Under the pieces are notes generated by a model. That model was not told the DNA's origin. It saw nothing but the letters and a program-made list of their open reading frames with translations, and did not search any database. Positions 36,116 through 45,584 of a DNA stretch of 64,000 nucleotides are shown here, piece by piece. Source of the stretch: Maridesulfovibrio sp. (GTDB lineage Bacteria > Desulfobacterota > Desulfovibrionia > Desulfovibrionales > Desulfovibrionaceae); assembly GCF_963678865.1 (NCBI RefSeq), contig NZ_OY787459.1:1516501-1580500 (forward strand), written 5' to 3'. Within the stretch, counting starts at the first letter, position 1. Every line of letters begins with the position of its first letter. The position numbers and the translations under genes were made by a program.

Positions 36116-37093
36116 TTATTTCATTCTACTGAAACGACTGCGATATTCGCGAGGACTTAGCCCGGTCATCTTTTTGAACAATCTACGGAATGACGACGGG
36201 TTATCATAGCCCACAAGCACAGTGATCTCGTCCACGGATGTGGAACTTACCTCCAATAGATGGCGAGCCGCCTCAATGCGCAATTGCTGCAAATAATTAT
36301 TGGGAGTCATGCCTGTGGCCCGTTTGAAACGGCGCAGTAAAGTACGTTCGCCAAGCTGTGCTTTTTCAGCAAGTACCCCGCTGCTGATCTCTGAACTGTA
36401 ATTGTCCTGCATCCACTCCTGCACCCGGTTTATTTCCATATCCGCAAAGCCTTTGTTGCAGACCTTGTTTTCAAACATGAAATACGGGGTCTGCACATCT
36501 CGGGTGGAATCCATGACCAGCATTTTAGCGCAGTCAGCAGCAGCATCCCGGCCCATAAAACGAGCAACAATGTGCAAGGCCAGATCCTGCCAGGCCATGG
36601 CTCCCCCGGCACAAATATAACTGCCCCCGTCAATAAGCATACGCCGGACCTGAAGATCTACGTGCTCAAACCGTGATGAAAAATCCGGAGCCAGCTTCCA
36701 GTGGGTGGTAGCAGGTTTTCCATCCAGCACTCCGGCCCGAGCCATTAGGAAAGATCCCGCACAAGCCGAGGCCAGAATAGTTCCCTGCTTCCCCAAGTCC
36801 GCAATACATTGCATAAGCGAACTATTAGCCAATAACGGCTCTATCTCTCCGAAAACAGGAGGCAGTACAAGTATATCAGGCCGCACATCGAGTATGCTCC
36901 CGCAGACCTGTAGGGGTATCCCGACATATCCGGTCACGCTCCCGCCTTCCGGGCTGACTATATCCAAACCAGTAAAGCATTCCCTTCCTGAAGACTCTCT
37001 GGCCAGTGAACTGGCAATACTCAGGATCTCCAACACTCCGGAAACAGCACTGACCAGACAATCGTCATAAGCGAGAACAGCAACACTTTTCAT
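36116..37093 (-). CDS. GlxA-type transcriptional regulator (DJ-1/PfpI domain plus AraC HTH)
   Basis: The 325-residue protein joins an N-terminal class I glutamine-amidotransferase-like domain (about 1-185; ILVLPPVFG, ASACAGSFLMARAG) with a C-terminal AraC-type double helix-turn-helix (about 220-322; LGERTLLRRFKRATGMTPNN and SSFRRLFKKMTGLSPREYR). The Cys in SACAGS is kept. Such regulators control catabolic or detoxifying genes. It is divergent from a cysteine hydrolase gene, with direct repeats between them. Confidence 0.92.
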   Translation of the reverse strand: MKSVAVLAYDDCLVSAVSGVLEILSIASSLARESSGRECFTGLDIVSPEGGSVTGYVGIPLQVCGSILDVRPDILVLPPVFGEIEPLLANSSLMQCIADLGKQGTILASACAGSFLMARAGVLDGKPATTHWKLAPDFSSRFEHVDLQVRRMLIDGGSYICAGGAMAWQDLALHIVARFMGRDAAADCAKMLVMDSTRDVQTPYFMFENKVCNKGFADMEINRVQEWMQDNYSSEISSGVLAEKAQLGERTLLRRFKRATGMTPNNYLQQLRIEAARHLLEVSSTSVDEITVLVGYDNPSSFRRLFKKMTGLSPREYRSRFSRMK

Positions 37094-37098
37094 GAGTC

Positions 37099-37127
37099 TA
37101 TTGTCATTTTCAGCATGCTTATTGTCA
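37099..37127. promoter_or_regulatory. Direct repeats spaced 21 bp, likely AraC/GlxA-type operator
   Basis: TATTGTCA occurs at 37099-37106 and again at 37120-37127, 21 bp apart, which is two helical turns. This is the usual geometry of AraC-family sites. A related inverted copy (ACTGACA) follows. The sites lie just before the regulator start and upstream of the divergent hydrolase. Confidence 0.5.
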
Positions 37128-37204
37128 ATACTGACACTTATATTTTTTTACGATTCAGACAGAATAACTCCAACTTGAACTCAAAACCTGCCAAGGAGAA
37201 ACAA

Positions 37205-37750
37205 ATGAATAAGAAAGCACTGATCATCATCGACATTCAGAACGACTATTTCCCCGGCGGGAAATTCACTCTCGACCACAGCGAACAAGCCGGAGCTAAA
37301 GCTGCTTTAGTTCTTGATTATTTCAGGAAAAACAAACTTCCGGTAATCCACATCCAGCATATATCCGTGAAGGAAGGAGCTTTCTTTTTCCTGCCGGAAA
37401 CCGAAGGAGTTGATATTCATGAATGCGTGAAGCCGCTTGAAAACGAAATCGTAGTCCGCAAGAATTTCCCCAACAGCTTCCGGGAAACCAACCTTGAGGC
37501 TGAGCTGGAAAGACTAGATGTAAACGAACTGATCATTTGCGGAATGATGAGCAACATGTGTGTGGACGCCACCACCCGTGCAGCCGCAGACAAAGGCTAC
37601 AAATGCACGGTGGTCCATGATGCATGCTGTGCAGCCAACCTTGAATTTGACGGTATAAAAGCCGGATCAACGGAAGTTCATGCCGGATTCATGGCCTCGT
37701 TGGGGATGTTCTATGCCCAGATGGTCAGCGCGGGGGAACTGGTCGGCTAA
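37205..37750 (+). CDS. Isochorismatase-like cysteine hydrolase
   Basis: A 181-residue protein of the cysteine hydrolase family. The triad is visible: Asp near residue 10 in IIDIQNDYF, Lys in VVRKNFPNSF, and the nucleophilic Cys in GMMSNMCVDATTRAA. Relatives hydrolyse nicotinamide, isochorismate or other amides; the substrate cannot be fixed from sequence. AGGAG precedes the ATG at 37205. It is divergent from a GlxA-type regulator, its probable controller, and its end overlaps the convergent exporter gene by 4 nt. Confidence 0.88.
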   Translation: MNKKALIIIDIQNDYFPGGKFTLDHSEQAGAKAALVLDYFRKNKLPVIHIQHISVKEGAFFFLPETEGVDIHECVKPLENEIVVRKNFPNSFRETNLEAELERLDVNELIICGMMSNMCVDATTRAAADKGYKCTVVHDACCAANLEFDGIKAGSTEVHAGFMASLGMFYAQMVSAGELVG

Positions 37751-38679
37751 CGCACGTTCTGAACCCGGATGTAAAGCACTAATCCCAGCATGGTCAGGCC
37801 GATTCCGATCCAGCCCAGCATTCCGGGCAGAGCCCCATGCAGGAGAATTACCTCCCCGGCCAGCGAAAAAATAACTTCCATGGACTGGGTACAGTCTGCT
37901 GCGGCCAGTTCTGCTGCGTTCCGGGCCTTGTGCCGGGCATAAAGAAACAGACTGGTTGCAGCTACACCTGAGAACAAGGCAACAAGAGCGGTATTGATAA
38001 TTTGCCCGGTCTGCGGAAGAGCTGGCCGGGTAAACAATATTACCCCGGCCCACAGAGGCATCGAACCGAGAGTAAGCAACAGGACACGACAAAAGGGATC
38101 ATCCATGACCGGGTCTTCAAGGGCGGGAATAATTCTACTGCCGCCGTTACGGGCTTCCCAGACCAGTTGGTTTCCGAAAGGATAAGCAAATGCGGCTATA
38201 AAAACCGGGATAGCCCCCAAGAGAACCGCATTCAGGGAACTATCCTCCATACTTTCTATATTGACCAGCAGAACACCGGCAAAAATTATCAGGGTCAGCA
38301 GCATGGCCCGCAAAGGTATTTTCTTGCCGAACCCCAGTAAAACCAGCGGGGTAGCAAGAATAGTTGTCTGCCATGTTGCTGCCACCACCCATCCGGGTGT
38401 GTACGAGGCACTGAAAGTGATCAAAGCGTAAAAAACACCAAATCCCACCCCACCTGCAATAGTCCAAAACGTAAAATGCCTGAAATAAATCTGAATTGAG
38501 CGAACCAACATTTTTTTGCGAAATAATCCCAGCCCGGTAAAAAGGAAGCCCAGCATCCAGAAATAACGCAGGCTGGCAGACCAGACCCAATGTCCGCCAT
38601 CAAGACTCATGGCCCTGTTAAGCACAAAAGTAGTGCTGAAAAATAAAGCTGCCAGAATACCAGTCAAAATTATCTGCAT
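37747..38679 (-). CDS. Drug/metabolite transporter (EamA/EmrE-like) family membrane protein
   Basis: A roughly 310-residue integral membrane protein with about ten hydrophobic segments in two related halves, as in the DMT superfamily. Notable parts are FFSTTFVLNRAM near the start and, in the second half, MEVIFSLAGEVILL. It probably exports a metabolite or toxic compound. ATG at 38679 follows GGAG. The gene end overlaps the hydrolase end on the other strand. Confidence 0.85.
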   Translation of the reverse strand: MQIILTGILAALFFSTTFVLNRAMSLDGGHWVWSASLRYFWMLGFLFTGLGLFRKKMLVRSIQIYFRHFTFWTIAGGVGFGVFYALITFSASYTPGWVVAATWQTTILATPLVLLGFGKKIPLRAMLLTLIIFAGVLLVNIESMEDSSLNAVLLGAIPVFIAAFAYPFGNQLVWEARNGGSRIIPALEDPVMDDPFCRVLLLTLGSMPLWAGVILFTRPALPQTGQIINTALVALFSGVAATSLFLYARHKARNAAELAAADCTQSMEVIFSLAGEVILLHGALPGMLGWIGIGLTMLGLVLYIRVQNVR

Positions 38680-38717
38680 CAATATCTCCGTGAATTAATT
38701 GCTTCCACCATTCCTGA

Positions 38718-39530
38718 TCATGGTCGATAAGTCGTTAACATACTGAGTTCCTCGGCGGTGGGAATATAGCCGCGCCGGAATGATGGAGCGTGGGCACGTC
38801 TGTACAGGTGGTCAGAGGCCCAGCGGACAACTGAATCATGAAAAAAACCGGGATTGTTCAAGACGATCATGGCCTTGGCCACACCGTCTTCTTTTTCAGC
38901 CTGATAAGAAAAATTTAATTCATGACTATGGTGGACATACAGTGGGTGTGGAAGACGTCTGAATTTCCCCCCGGCCATCAGGCACTGCACCCAGTAATCC
39001 CAATCCTCATAAGCAGTGTTCTCCCGGTAGCGAACTCCCCCGTCCCATAACTCCCGCCGATAAACAGCGGCAGAAGCAACCGTATTCTGGGTCCGCAAAT
39101 GAAGTGGATTGAAATCAGGAAGAATACGTACAAATGTTTTTTCAGGACTGACCTCGCGATAATCGGAAAAGACAACCGAGATCTTCGGGGTTGTCTCAAG
39201 AAGGTTGATGCTTTTTTCCAGAAAATCCGGCTGCAATTCATCATCGGGATCAAAGCACAGCAGATATCTGCCCGAGGCTTGAGCCAAACCGTGATTGCGA
39301 ACAGGACCGGGCCTGCCGGACCTTGGCGGTGTCAATATTAAAAAATTACTGCAATCAATTCTTCCTGCCCACTTACCGGCCTGCTCTCGGGAATCGTCAC
39401 TGCTGCCGTCATCCACAAAAATAATTTCCACCTCCGCAAGGGAGACGGTCTGAGCAGCAATAGAACCGAACAACCGGTCAGCGAAACGCCCGTAATTATA
39501 ATTGGGTATGATGATGGAAAGCAGGATCAT
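38718..39530 (-). CDS. Family 2 glycosyltransferase
   Basis: A GT-A fold transferase of about 270 residues. It begins SIIIPNYNYGRFADRLF, has VDDGSSDDS for nucleotide binding, the metal motif FDPDDELQ (DXD-type) and a later EDWDYW catalytic-base region. It has no membrane segment. Sugar and acceptor are unknown; it may act on LPS or a glycan. The start is uncertain: ATG at 39530 has no clear ribosome site. It stands alone between the exporter and msrAB. Confidence 0.85.
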   Translation of the reverse strand: MILLSIIIPNYNYGRFADRLFGSIAAQTVSLAEVEIIFVDDGSSDDSREQAGKWAGRIDCSNFLILTPPRSGRPGPVRNHGLAQASGRYLLCFDPDDELQPDFLEKSINLLETTPKISVVFSDYREVSPEKTFVRILPDFNPLHLRTQNTVASAAVYRRELWDGGVRYRENTAYEDWDYWVQCLMAGGKFRRLPHPLYVHHSHELNFSYQAEKEDGVAKAMIVLNNPGFFHDSVVRWASDHLYRRAHAPSFRRGYIPTAEELSMLTTYRP

Positions 39531-39603
39531 GTTCAAGACAGATACACCACACGGCTGCAACTACGCAAGCAGCCCGATACAATATGCACCGGGCTGATTC
39601 AGG

Positions 39604-40701
39604 CTATTCGAATAACTTCAGATATTCCCCGTAACCTTCGCTTTCCAGCTCATCCAGCGGAATGAACCTCAGCGATGCGGAATTAATGCAGTACCTAAGC
39701 CCCGTAGGTTGGGGACCGTCATCAAAAACATGCCCCAGATGTGAGTCGGCCTTTCGGGAGCGGACCTCAACGCGAGTCATAAAAAATGAGCGGTCTTCCT
39801 TTTCCACAACACTCTGTCCTTCGATGGGCCGGGTAAAACTGGGCCACCCTGTACCGGAATCAAACTTGTCCCGGGAACTGAATAGAGGCTCACCGGAAAC
39901 AATATCCACGTAAATCCCATCTCTGTGGTTATCCCAGAACTCGTTTGAAAAAGCGGGTTCTGTTCCGCCCTCACGGACGACCTTGAATTGCAGGGGGGGC
40001 AGTGTTTCACGTAACTTCACATCATCCGGCCTCGTATAGCTTTCCTCACCAAGACTTGAGGATTCACTTTCATCTTTTCCTCCCCAATGATCTTCCGCAA
40101 ATGCATCCCTGCCGGACATGAACCGGTACCAATTATAACGTACAGGATTCTTTTTGTAGTAGTTCTGGTGATACTCCTCGGCCGGATAGAACTTATCAAA
40201 CGGAATCAGTTTCGTTGTCAGCGGCTTTTCAAATACATTTGAACCGTCAATCTCCTGCAGCAGTTCGGCAGCAATCTTCTTTTGCTCTTCATCACGGTAA
40301 AAAATTGCTGAAGTGTATTGCTCTCCGCGGTCATTAAAGGAACCTCCTGGATCTGTCGGGTCATGATGCCGCATAAATACACGCAGGATGTCCTTGTAGC
40401 TTACTTTACGATTATCGAAGCGAACCTGAACGGCTTCCAGATGCCCGGAACTGCCAGAACTGACCTGTTCATACGTAGGATTTTCCAGATGTCCACCGGA
40501 ATAACCGGAAATGACTTCCTCAACCCCGTCCACTTTTTCAAGGTCAGACTCTACGCACCAGAAACATCCGCCTGCCAAGGTCGCTGTTTCATAATTATCA
40601 ACAACCTTCTGCATCATACTTTCCCCTTTGTTTTCTCCAGCTAAAGCATATACTGTAAACAAAGCCACAATTGACAAAATTAATGGGGCTATTTTTTTCA
40701 T
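39604..40701 (-). CDS. msrAB: Exported fused methionine sulfoxide reductase MsrA-MsrB
   Basis: The 365-residue protein has a signal peptide (about 1-22), then MsrA with catalytic Cys46 in GGCFWCVE and MsrB with GTGWPSF, SHLGHVF and the catalytic Cys in [11 protein letters not shown]. It repairs both stereoisomers of oxidised methionine in periplasmic proteins. The two CXXC zinc pairs of many MsrB domains are missing, so this is the zinc-free form. A perfect palindrome 23 nt upstream hints at redox control. For an anaerobe this is a defence against oxygen or hypochlorite. Confidence 0.95.
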   Translation of the reverse strand: MKKIAPLILSIVALFTVYALAGENKGESMMQKVVDNYETATLAGGCFWCVESDLEKVDGVEEVISGYSGGHLENPTYEQVSSGSSGHLEAVQVRFDNRKVSYKDILRVFMRHHDPTDPGGSFNDRGEQYTSAIFYRDEEQKKIAAELLQEIDGSNVFEKPLTTKLIPFDKFYPAEEYHQNYYKKNPVRYNWYRFMSGRDAFAEDHWGGKDESESSSLGEESYTRPDDVKLRETLPPLQFKVVREGGTEPAFSNEFWDNHRDGIYVDIVSGEPLFSSRDKFDSGTGWPSFTRPIEGQSVVEKEDRSFFMTRVEVRSRKADSHLGHVFDDGPQPTGLRYCINSASLRFIPLDELESEGYGEYLKLFE

Positions 40702-41096
40702 TAGCTACCTCACTATTAATTACTATTATTAATAATAACTTTAGTCCTACTGTCAATTGCTTATGCCATGAAAAGCCGAGCCTTTCCTGATCAGGTTATG
40801 CTGAGCCAAATTTTTAAAACCGGTTTATCTAATAAAAAGTTAAAATATGTAAAAGATAACGCTTCCTGTTTATGAATGAAATGTTATCCTTTGTCTGTTA
40901 AAGACAGTTTTGCTTTATCGCAAAAGGCTGGTAAAAAAGAGTAGAGAATTGCTTTTATGTAAAAATAAATCCGCATCCATGCTAAATTGAAAAAATAATC
41001 CATTTCTGATGCGTAAAAACTTTACAACAAGATAAATTGCGATAAGCTAAAAACAGCCCCGTCAATAATAAATCTTAGTATTATTATTTTCTAATT
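40702..41096. other. AT-rich intergenic region between msrAB and an orphan binding protein
   Basis: No gene seen in about 395 nt. It contains the msrAB palindrome (40724-40737) and an inverted repeat AATAATA-N8-TATTATT at 41064-41085, 12 nt before the binding-protein start. The middle part (about 40780-41040) is AT-rich with short hairpins such as CTGTTAAAGACAG, and no ORF of note. Confidence 0.5.
40724..40737 (-). promoter_or_regulatory. Perfect palindrome upstream of msrAB
   Basis: TATTATTAATAATA is a perfect 14-bp palindrome 23 nt before the msrAB start. Its AT-rich form resembles PerR/Fur-family sites, which would fit an oxidative-damage repair gene, but AT-rich palindromes also arise by chance. 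Confidence 0.4.
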
Positions 41097-42119
41097 ATGC
41101 CTGATTACAAAAAACATCAAATAAAAACAGCAGCAGCGTTGCGCCGATACTTACTCACGGCAATTTTGCTGACATTTTACATGCTGTGCTATCCCACCAC
41201 AAGCAATGCCCAAAAAACCGTAGTGGTCATTCCGAAAGCCACCATTATGCACTTCTGGAAAATAATATGTCTCGGAGCACACAAAGCTGTTCAGGGTGAA
41301 GACGTAAACCTTATCTGGCGTGGTCCAAGAGTGGAAAACAAAGCAGACGCTCAGATACATTTACTGAAATTTTATACAGAAAAAAAAGTTGATGCCATAG
41401 TAATTGCTCCTTCAGATAAGGAAAGGCTGAACCCATACCTTGAAAAAGCCGTAAAAGCAGGCATCAAAGTGGTCATCATCGACTCCCCGGTAACCTCGAA
41501 AGCGCCTCACGCGTACATCGCCACAGATAATTACAAATCAGGGACGATCGGCGCAGAGCTTCTGGCAAAAAAAGTCTCGCAAAAAGGGCCTCTGCTGCTC
41601 ATTGGGCACAAGCCGGAAAATGGGGCTTCCTACCTGCGAGAACAAGGCTTCATCAATAGGATCAATGAGCTCATACCGGGCAGATCAATCATCCGCATGC
41701 ACATGAAGGACGGGAGTGAACGTGAGACAAGAATTGTGGTGGAAGAAATCCTTACAGCCATGCCTTCCATAGCAGGTATCTTTTCAGTGAATGAACCTAC
41801 TTCCGACGGCGTTCTTCATGTTTTAAAAAAACATGCTGATATTAAAATCCCCTTTGTTGCTTTCGACTACAACAAGAATCTGGAAAAGGGAGTAAAAGAA
41901 GGCAAAATATGTGCCCTGATAACCCAGAAACCTTATACAATGGGGTTCTTAGGAGTAAAAACAGCCATGGACCTTCTCTCCGGTAAAAAGGTAATCAAAA
42001 AAATGGAAAGCCCTGTAACTGTAATAACATCTGAAAATATGGACCGTTCCGATATCATCACAGGGCTGCACAAAATGACTGTTAAAGAAAGGTCAGACTG
42101 TCCCATATGCTTCAACTAA
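41097..42119 (+). CDS. Orphan periplasmic sugar-binding-type protein
   Basis: A 340-residue protein with a signal peptide that has a long basic start (cleavage after SNA near 38) and the type I periplasmic-binding fold: KTVVVIPKATIMHFWK, VDAIVIAPSD, VVIIDSPV, YIATDNYKSG and GIFSVNEPTSDGV. It resembles ribose-type binding proteins. No ABC permease or ATPase gene is near. It may serve a sensor or a distant transporter. There is no clear ribosome site. Two Cys (CPIC) sit at the very end. Confidence 0.85.
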   Translation: MPDYKKHQIKTAAALRRYLLTAILLTFYMLCYPTTSNAQKTVVVIPKATIMHFWKIICLGAHKAVQGEDVNLIWRGPRVENKADAQIHLLKFYTEKKVDAIVIAPSDKERLNPYLEKAVKAGIKVVIIDSPVTSKAPHAYIATDNYKSGTIGAELLAKKVSQKGPLLLIGHKPENGASYLREQGFINRINELIPGRSIIRMHMKDGSERETRIVVEEILTAMPSIAGIFSVNEPTSDGVLHVLKKHADIKIPFVAFDYNKNLEKGVKEGKICALITQKPYTMGFLGVKTAMDLLSGKKVIKKMESPVTVITSENMDRSDIITGLHKMTVKERSDCPICFN

Positions 42120-42150
42120 AAAAGCCGGCTGAAAAAAAGCCGGCTTTATT
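42116..42150. terminator. Bidirectional terminator between convergent genes
   Basis: AAAGCCGGCT and AGCCGGCTTT form a 10-bp stem with a short A-rich loop; A residues precede and TTTATTAT follows, so both strands have a T run. Confidence 0.85.
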
Positions 42151-42168
42151 ATCATATACCAGATTTCA

Positions 42169-42531
42169 TCAACCGCCGAACCATCCAGGAGCCAGAACTT
42201 CCATGGCTTTAGTATAGTGAACACGCAGGTCTTCCAGCTTACCGGATATGACTTTTTCCTGTTCACCAAGACTGGTCGGGCAGACATCCTGCATTTCTCC
42301 AACTACAGCTTCCAGTTCTTTCATGGTAGATTTAAGCAATATGATCTGATCTTTGAGGCTTTCTGATTTGTCGTCAGCCAGAACATCATAAAGCCGGGAC
42401 TTCCAAGAGTTCAATTCCATCTCAAGCCCTTTGCAATAGTGCTTTACAGCTTTCTGTTTCGTATCCTCAGTACTGCAACCATCAATACCGACACAACTGG
42501 GGCAGGGGCCCGGGTAATCCATATTCGCCAT
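42169..42531 (-). CDS. Small protein with N-terminal cysteines, unknown function
   Basis: A 120-residue protein that I do not recognise. The first 34 residues hold four cysteines (CPSC, GC and HYC), a possible metal or Fe-S site. The rest is a long charged helix (LKDQIILLKSTMKELEAVVGEM). A fifth Cys is at DVCPTS. GGAGG precedes the ATG at 42531; an upstream frame opening was discarded. Confidence 0.75.
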   Translation of the reverse strand: MANMDYPGPCPSCVGIDGCSTEDTKQKAVKHYCKGLEMELNSWKSRLYDVLADDKSESLKDQIILLKSTMKELEAVVGEMQDVCPTSLGEQEKVISGKLEDLRVHYTKAMEVLAPGWFGG

Positions 42532-42678
42532 AACAGACCTCCAAATAATAGATTTACGTATTGCTCCTATTATATCATTCAGAATCAATTATAGGTATTG
42601 GTTTTTAAAAAAATAAAACCAATAAACATCTACAGTTCTAAAAAAGTTAGCGTTTAAACAGATGTTCTCCATCCCAAT

Positions 42679-44037
42679 TTAATTCCCTTCAAAAGCCCTA
42701 TCCGCCCACTTCTTGATATACGCGTCAACATCAAATTTGCGGCGGCAACCACGCTCATTCATATAGCGGACTGAACCGAATACCGACCGTTTTTTCCAGC
42801 CACGGTCATGCAGTCCGGCCACAGACCAAAGAGCGCCAACGTAGCCGTTCGGATCACGTCCATCCAACTGATACCGGTCATTTAAAGTAATAATTATCCG
42901 CAGGGCTTCTTCCGGAGAATCAGACCATTCCAGAATTTTCTTGGCCCAGTACATACGCATATAACCGTGCATGTATCCTGTCTTTACCATCTGCAACTGG
43001 GCAGCATTCCAAAGTGCGGAATGGGTCAGGGCCTGCTCAAATTCAGTATAGGAATATAAATAGATCCTGCGGTCTTCAGCATGCTCAGCCAGAGTTTTCA
43101 AAGCCCATTCCGGGGCCGAATCCAAAGAATCATAGTTGGGTGTATACAGGCAGAAATTTTCCGCCAGTTCGCGGCGGACAATCAACTCTTCAAGATATGC
43201 ATCAACACCCTCCCCCGAAGGTCGGGCTGCTACAGAAAGAGCCGCCCGCTGCGGAGCCAGATGCCCGAAATGATAGTATGCGGAAAGATGTGAGACAGCT
43301 TCCGAGTTGGGATCATTACGCTCATATGCATACCTGCCCAGCTTCTCGGCCACGAAAACATCTAAAGCGGAACGTGCCTGAGCTTCCCCCGGAACCAAAT
43401 CAACCGGGCCGACCTCCGCGTCAACAACTACGTCTCGGAGAACCTGCTCCCAATTCACCGGCGGAGACTCTCCGGTTTCCCCTTGTGCCGCCGAAAAATC
43501 GGGAAATTCTTCCAGAAACTCAGGGAGCAACCTATGGATCTTAGGCCTGATGGTCCGCGCAGAGAATTCCCTTTTCTCAGAGACAAAACGGGCCGGAACA
43601 ATATTGTGTCCGTCGACTTCAATTAAAGGCACATTTATTTTGCGGGCCACAGCTTCCTGCCACTGCTGCTTGATCCGCAAGGGATCAAAATCAGTAACAA
43701 CAACCCCACATTCCACACCGCTGACAAAATCAGGCAGAACCTGATCTGCAGCTCCGCTCAACAGCACAAACCGATATCCCAGATTCCGCAAATCTTGCTC
43801 CAGTTGCTGCAACCCTTTGAGCATGAAATCATAATGCCGCAAGGTTGCTCCGAGAAATGAAGGGACAAGACAAAAAACAACAATCAACTGCCTGTTCTCT
43901 CCTGCCAGTTCTCGGGCATGAAGCAACCCCCAATTGTCGCGGATACGCTGCTCCCGGCTCATCCAGTAGATTACCGGCCCATCTGCCTGCTCGGCTTGGT
44001 TCAATTGCAGAATCCTCCTGCGGTCAACCTTAAGCAC
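42679..44037 (-). CDS. phr: Class II CPD DNA photolyase
   Basis: This flavoenzyme uses light to split cyclobutane pyrimidine dimers. The 452-residue protein starts in class II fashion with IYWMSREQRIRDNWGLLHA, where class I enzymes have a different N-terminus. It has the FAD-domain stretches ELIVRRELAENFC and LWNAAQLQMVKTGYMHGYMRMYW, and ends GRDPNGYVGALWSVAGLHD. Start is GTG, preceded by GGGGAGG, and it overlaps the upstream gene's stop. It is the last gene of a three-gene operon. Confidence 0.95.
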   Translation of the reverse strand: MLKVDRRRILQLNQAEQADGPVIYWMSREQRIRDNWGLLHARELAGENRQLIVVFCLVPSFLGATLRHYDFMLKGLQQLEQDLRNLGYRFVLLSGAADQVLPDFVSGVECGVVVTDFDPLRIKQQWQEAVARKINVPLIEVDGHNIVPARFVSEKREFSARTIRPKIHRLLPEFLEEFPDFSAAQGETGESPPVNWEQVLRDVVVDAEVGPVDLVPGEAQARSALDVFVAEKLGRYAYERNDPNSEAVSHLSAYYHFGHLAPQRAALSVAARPSGEGVDAYLEELIVRRELAENFCLYTPNYDSLDSAPEWALKTLAEHAEDRRIYLYSYTEFEQALTHSALWNAAQLQMVKTGYMHGYMRMYWAKKILEWSDSPEEALRIIITLNDRYQLDGRDPNGYVGALWSVAGLHDRGWKKRSVFGSVRYMNERGCRRKFDVDAYIKKWADRAFEGN

Positions 44038-45584
44038 TATGCCCTCCCCTTAGTTCCGGGAATGCGGCAGCGCGGAGCCGGGCCTTTCAATAATTCAGGT
44101 CCCTCCATTATCCGGCTGCCGCTACGCTCGGCAAGAGACCGGGCCATCCCCTTAAAAACAACCGAATGCAACGGGTACACTGCCCACCAATAAAAAATTC
44201 CACCTAACCCACGGGGCAGAAAGCGTGCCGTCATGGTTAATTCCGTATCCCCGGCAAGGGTATTCTCAAGACTGAATTCCAGCAGGGCCTCACCAGGCAG
44301 TTTCATTTCAGCCAGCAGGAGCAACCGTTCGCCCTGCTGCACATCCAGTACCCGCCAGAAATCAAGGGCATCCCCTATTTTTATTTCGTCCGGGCTCCTG
44401 CGTCCACGCCGTAGCCCAACCCCTCCGACAAGCTTATCCAGCCAGCCGCGCAGGGACCACAAGGAATCACAGCAATACCAGCCTTCGTCTCCGCCGATGG
44501 AAACTATCTTTTCCCAGAGCCGGGCAGAACTGCCCTGCAGCTTAATACGGTAGGCTGAATGGTAAACGGTTCCGCCGGAATATCCGGCATCCCCGCAGGT
44601 TGCCCATTCCGGGGTATCAAGGGTCCCGGCATCGGACCAGCAGGTATCGACAACTTCCTGCTGCACCTTGTTCAAAGCGCGGCGGATTGCGGTGCGGCAG
44701 TCGGTCAACTCACACGGCATAATCTGACGAATACGAAAATCCTTGCAGACCACCCGGTTGCGCAAACCCAAAACCAGCGGGGTTGCCAGCGAAACCGGAA
44801 CCGGAGAAACCAAGCCCAGCCAGTAAGACGATAGTCTGGGAGAAATAAAAGGCACCGGTATGATCAGTCGTTTGCGCAATCCGGCTTCCTGCTGGTAAAT
44901 GCGGAACAATCTTTCATAAGTCTCAATGTAAGGTCCGCCGATGTCATAGTTTTCACCGACGGTCTCAGGATGATCAAGACATCCTGTCAAATAAAACAGC
45001 ACATCGCGGATACTGATGGGCTGGCTCTCGGTACGTACCCAGTGAGGCGTAATCATCACCGGAAGACGGTCCACCAGATAACGGAGGATTTCAAAGGAAG
45101 CGCTGCCTGAACCGAGAATCACCGCCGCCCTGAGCACAGTACATGGAATACTTCCACTGGAAAGGATCTCCCCCACTTCGGCACGGGATTTAAGGTGATG
45201 GCTGATATTCGGATCATCCGGAATTATTCCACCCAGATAAATAAGTCGCTCCACACCGGCCTGCTCTGCGGCTAGAACCGTATTCTGCGCGGCCAGACGA
45301 TCCTTTTCGGCAAAATCAGAACTGCCGGGTTGCATGGAATGCACAAGATAATAAACGCAGCAACACCCCTCAAGGACGTTCTCGAGGGATTCCCGGTTAA
45401 AAAGGTCAGCCTCGGCTATTTCACAATTTTCATGAAAACTGTACGGACGGTTACGAAGCTTCGCGGAGGACCTGCCCACTGCCCGTACCGTCCAGCCTTT
45501 TTCCAGCAGTTGCGGTACAAGACGGCCACCCACATATCCGGTGGCCCCCAATACACAGATAATCCCTTTTTTTAGCTCAGACAT
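44037..45584 (-). CDS. NAD(P)-binding epimerase/DUF2867 fusion protein
   Basis: The 515-residue protein has an N-terminal atypical SDR (NmrA-like) domain with the nucleotide motif VLGATGYVGGRLVPQL, YLVHSMQ and LGGIIPDD. The last 180 residues form a DUF2867 domain with GWYCCDSLWSLRGWLDKLVGG and a Trp/Arg-rich end. The reaction is unknown. The same fusion is often found beside photolyase and DUF523/DUF1722 genes, as here. GAGGAA precedes the ATG. It overlaps its upstream neighbour by 8 nt. Confidence 0.88.
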   Translation of the reverse strand: MSELKKGIICVLGATGYVGGRLVPQLLEKGWTVRAVGRSSAKLRNRPYSFHENCEIAEADLFNRESLENVLEGCCCVYYLVHSMQPGSSDFAEKDRLAAQNTVLAAEQAGVERLIYLGGIIPDDPNISHHLKSRAEVGEILSSGSIPCTVLRAAVILGSGSASFEILRYLVDRLPVMITPHWVRTESQPISIRDVLFYLTGCLDHPETVGENYDIGGPYIETYERLFRIYQQEAGLRKRLIIPVPFISPRLSSYWLGLVSPVPVSLATPLVLGLRNRVVCKDFRIRQIMPCELTDCRTAIRRALNKVQQEVVDTCWSDAGTLDTPEWATCGDAGYSGGTVYHSAYRIKLQGSSARLWEKIVSIGGDEGWYCCDSLWSLRGWLDKLVGGVGLRRGRRSPDEIKIGDALDFWRVLDVQQGERLLLLAEMKLPGEALLEFSLENTLAGDTELTMTARFLPRGLGGIFYWWAVYPLHSVVFKGMARSLAERSGSRIMEGPELLKGPAPRCRIPGTKGRA

